This document shows, piece by piece, positions 5,737 to 5,833 of a stretch of 5,833 nucleotides of DNA. Source of the DNA: Clostridia bacterium (GTDB lineage Bacteria > Bacillota > Clostridia > Oscillospirales > Acutalibacteraceae); the NCBI GenBank assembly GCA_017538005.1, contig JAFYJR010000024.1, positions 1 to 5,833 on the forward strand, given 5' to 3'. Under the pieces are notes generated by a model. The model did not search any database. It was given only the letters and a program-made list of their open reading frames with translations, and was not told the DNA's origin. Position 1 is the first letter of the stretch. Each line of letters begins with the position of its first letter. Both the position numbers and the translations under genes were made by a program.

Positions 5737-5833
5737 ATGAGAGCAATAATTTTAAGCGGACGTCTGACACGCGAGCCGGAAATCAAGGAGGTCACTGATA
5801 AGAAAATAAAAGTGGCCGAGTTTACTCTGGCAA
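5737..5833 (+). CDS. ssb: single-stranded DNA-binding protein, N-terminal fragment
   Basis: The ORF is open from ATG 5737 to the window edge, giving 32 complete codons. The visible part is the first half of an SSB OB fold. The opening strand and turn IILSGRLTREPEI (4-16) correspond to the conserved GRLTrDPE segment of bacterial SSBs, and VAEFTLA (26-32) to the second conserved strand (usually VA-FTLAV). SSB coats single-stranded DNA in replication, recombination and repair as a tetramer. The rest of the OB fold and the acidic C-terminal tip that recruits partner proteins lie beyond the window, so a housekeeping SSB cannot be told apart from a second, accessory paralogue. The gene stands directly behind a strong terminator. 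Confidence 0.85.
   Translation, partial: MRAIILSGRLTREPEIKEVTDKKIKVAEFTLA

Overview
The window looks like a housekeeping stretch of chromosome from an anaerobic, low-to-mid-GC Firmicute, most likely a member of Clostridia. The evidence is the strong GGAGG-type ribosome binding sites, frequent ATA isoleucine codons, an rqcH (NFACT) gene directly behind a Nif3/DUF34 gene, an aldo/keto reductase with two ferredoxin-type 4Fe-4S motifs, and a clostridial-style CPSF73-like beta-CASP protein. The genus cannot be fixed from this sequence. I see no mobile element, CRISPR array, phage gene or defence system.

Layout. (1) 1-2372, plus strand: the 3' part of a Nif3-family dinuclear metal protein, then 15 bp later a complete rqcH, apparently one transcription unit. 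It ends at a perfect 12-bp stem terminator at 2372-2405. (2) 2405-2481, minus strand: tRNA-Arg(ACG) with an encoded CCA, convergent with rqcH and sharing its bidirectional terminator. (3) 2482-2619: a divergent promoter region with an extended -10 promoter on each strand, one for the tRNA and one for the next gene. (4) 2620-3883, plus strand: an Fe-S aldo/keto reductase and a tightly coupled, very acidic 55-residue protein of unknown function. (5) 3884-4004: a gap with a 9-bp dyad and a promoter. (6) 4005-5612, plus strand: a beta-CASP metallo-beta-lactamase-fold ribonuclease candidate starting at GTG. (7) 5613-5736: a gap with a 10-bp direct repeat at 21-bp spacing and a strong terminator only 27 bp before the next start codon. 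(8) 5737 to the edge: the first 32 codons of a single-stranded DNA-binding protein.

Together the genes touch RNA and translation (ribosome rescue by RqcH, an arginine tRNA, a putative mRNA/RNA nuclease), DNA maintenance (SSB) and anaerobic redox chemistry (the Fe-S aldo/keto reductase). They read as separate small units rather than one pathway. The least explained items are the acidic small protein coupled to the reductase and the repeat-plus-terminator leader in front of ssb. I do not see a convincing new multi-gene system.
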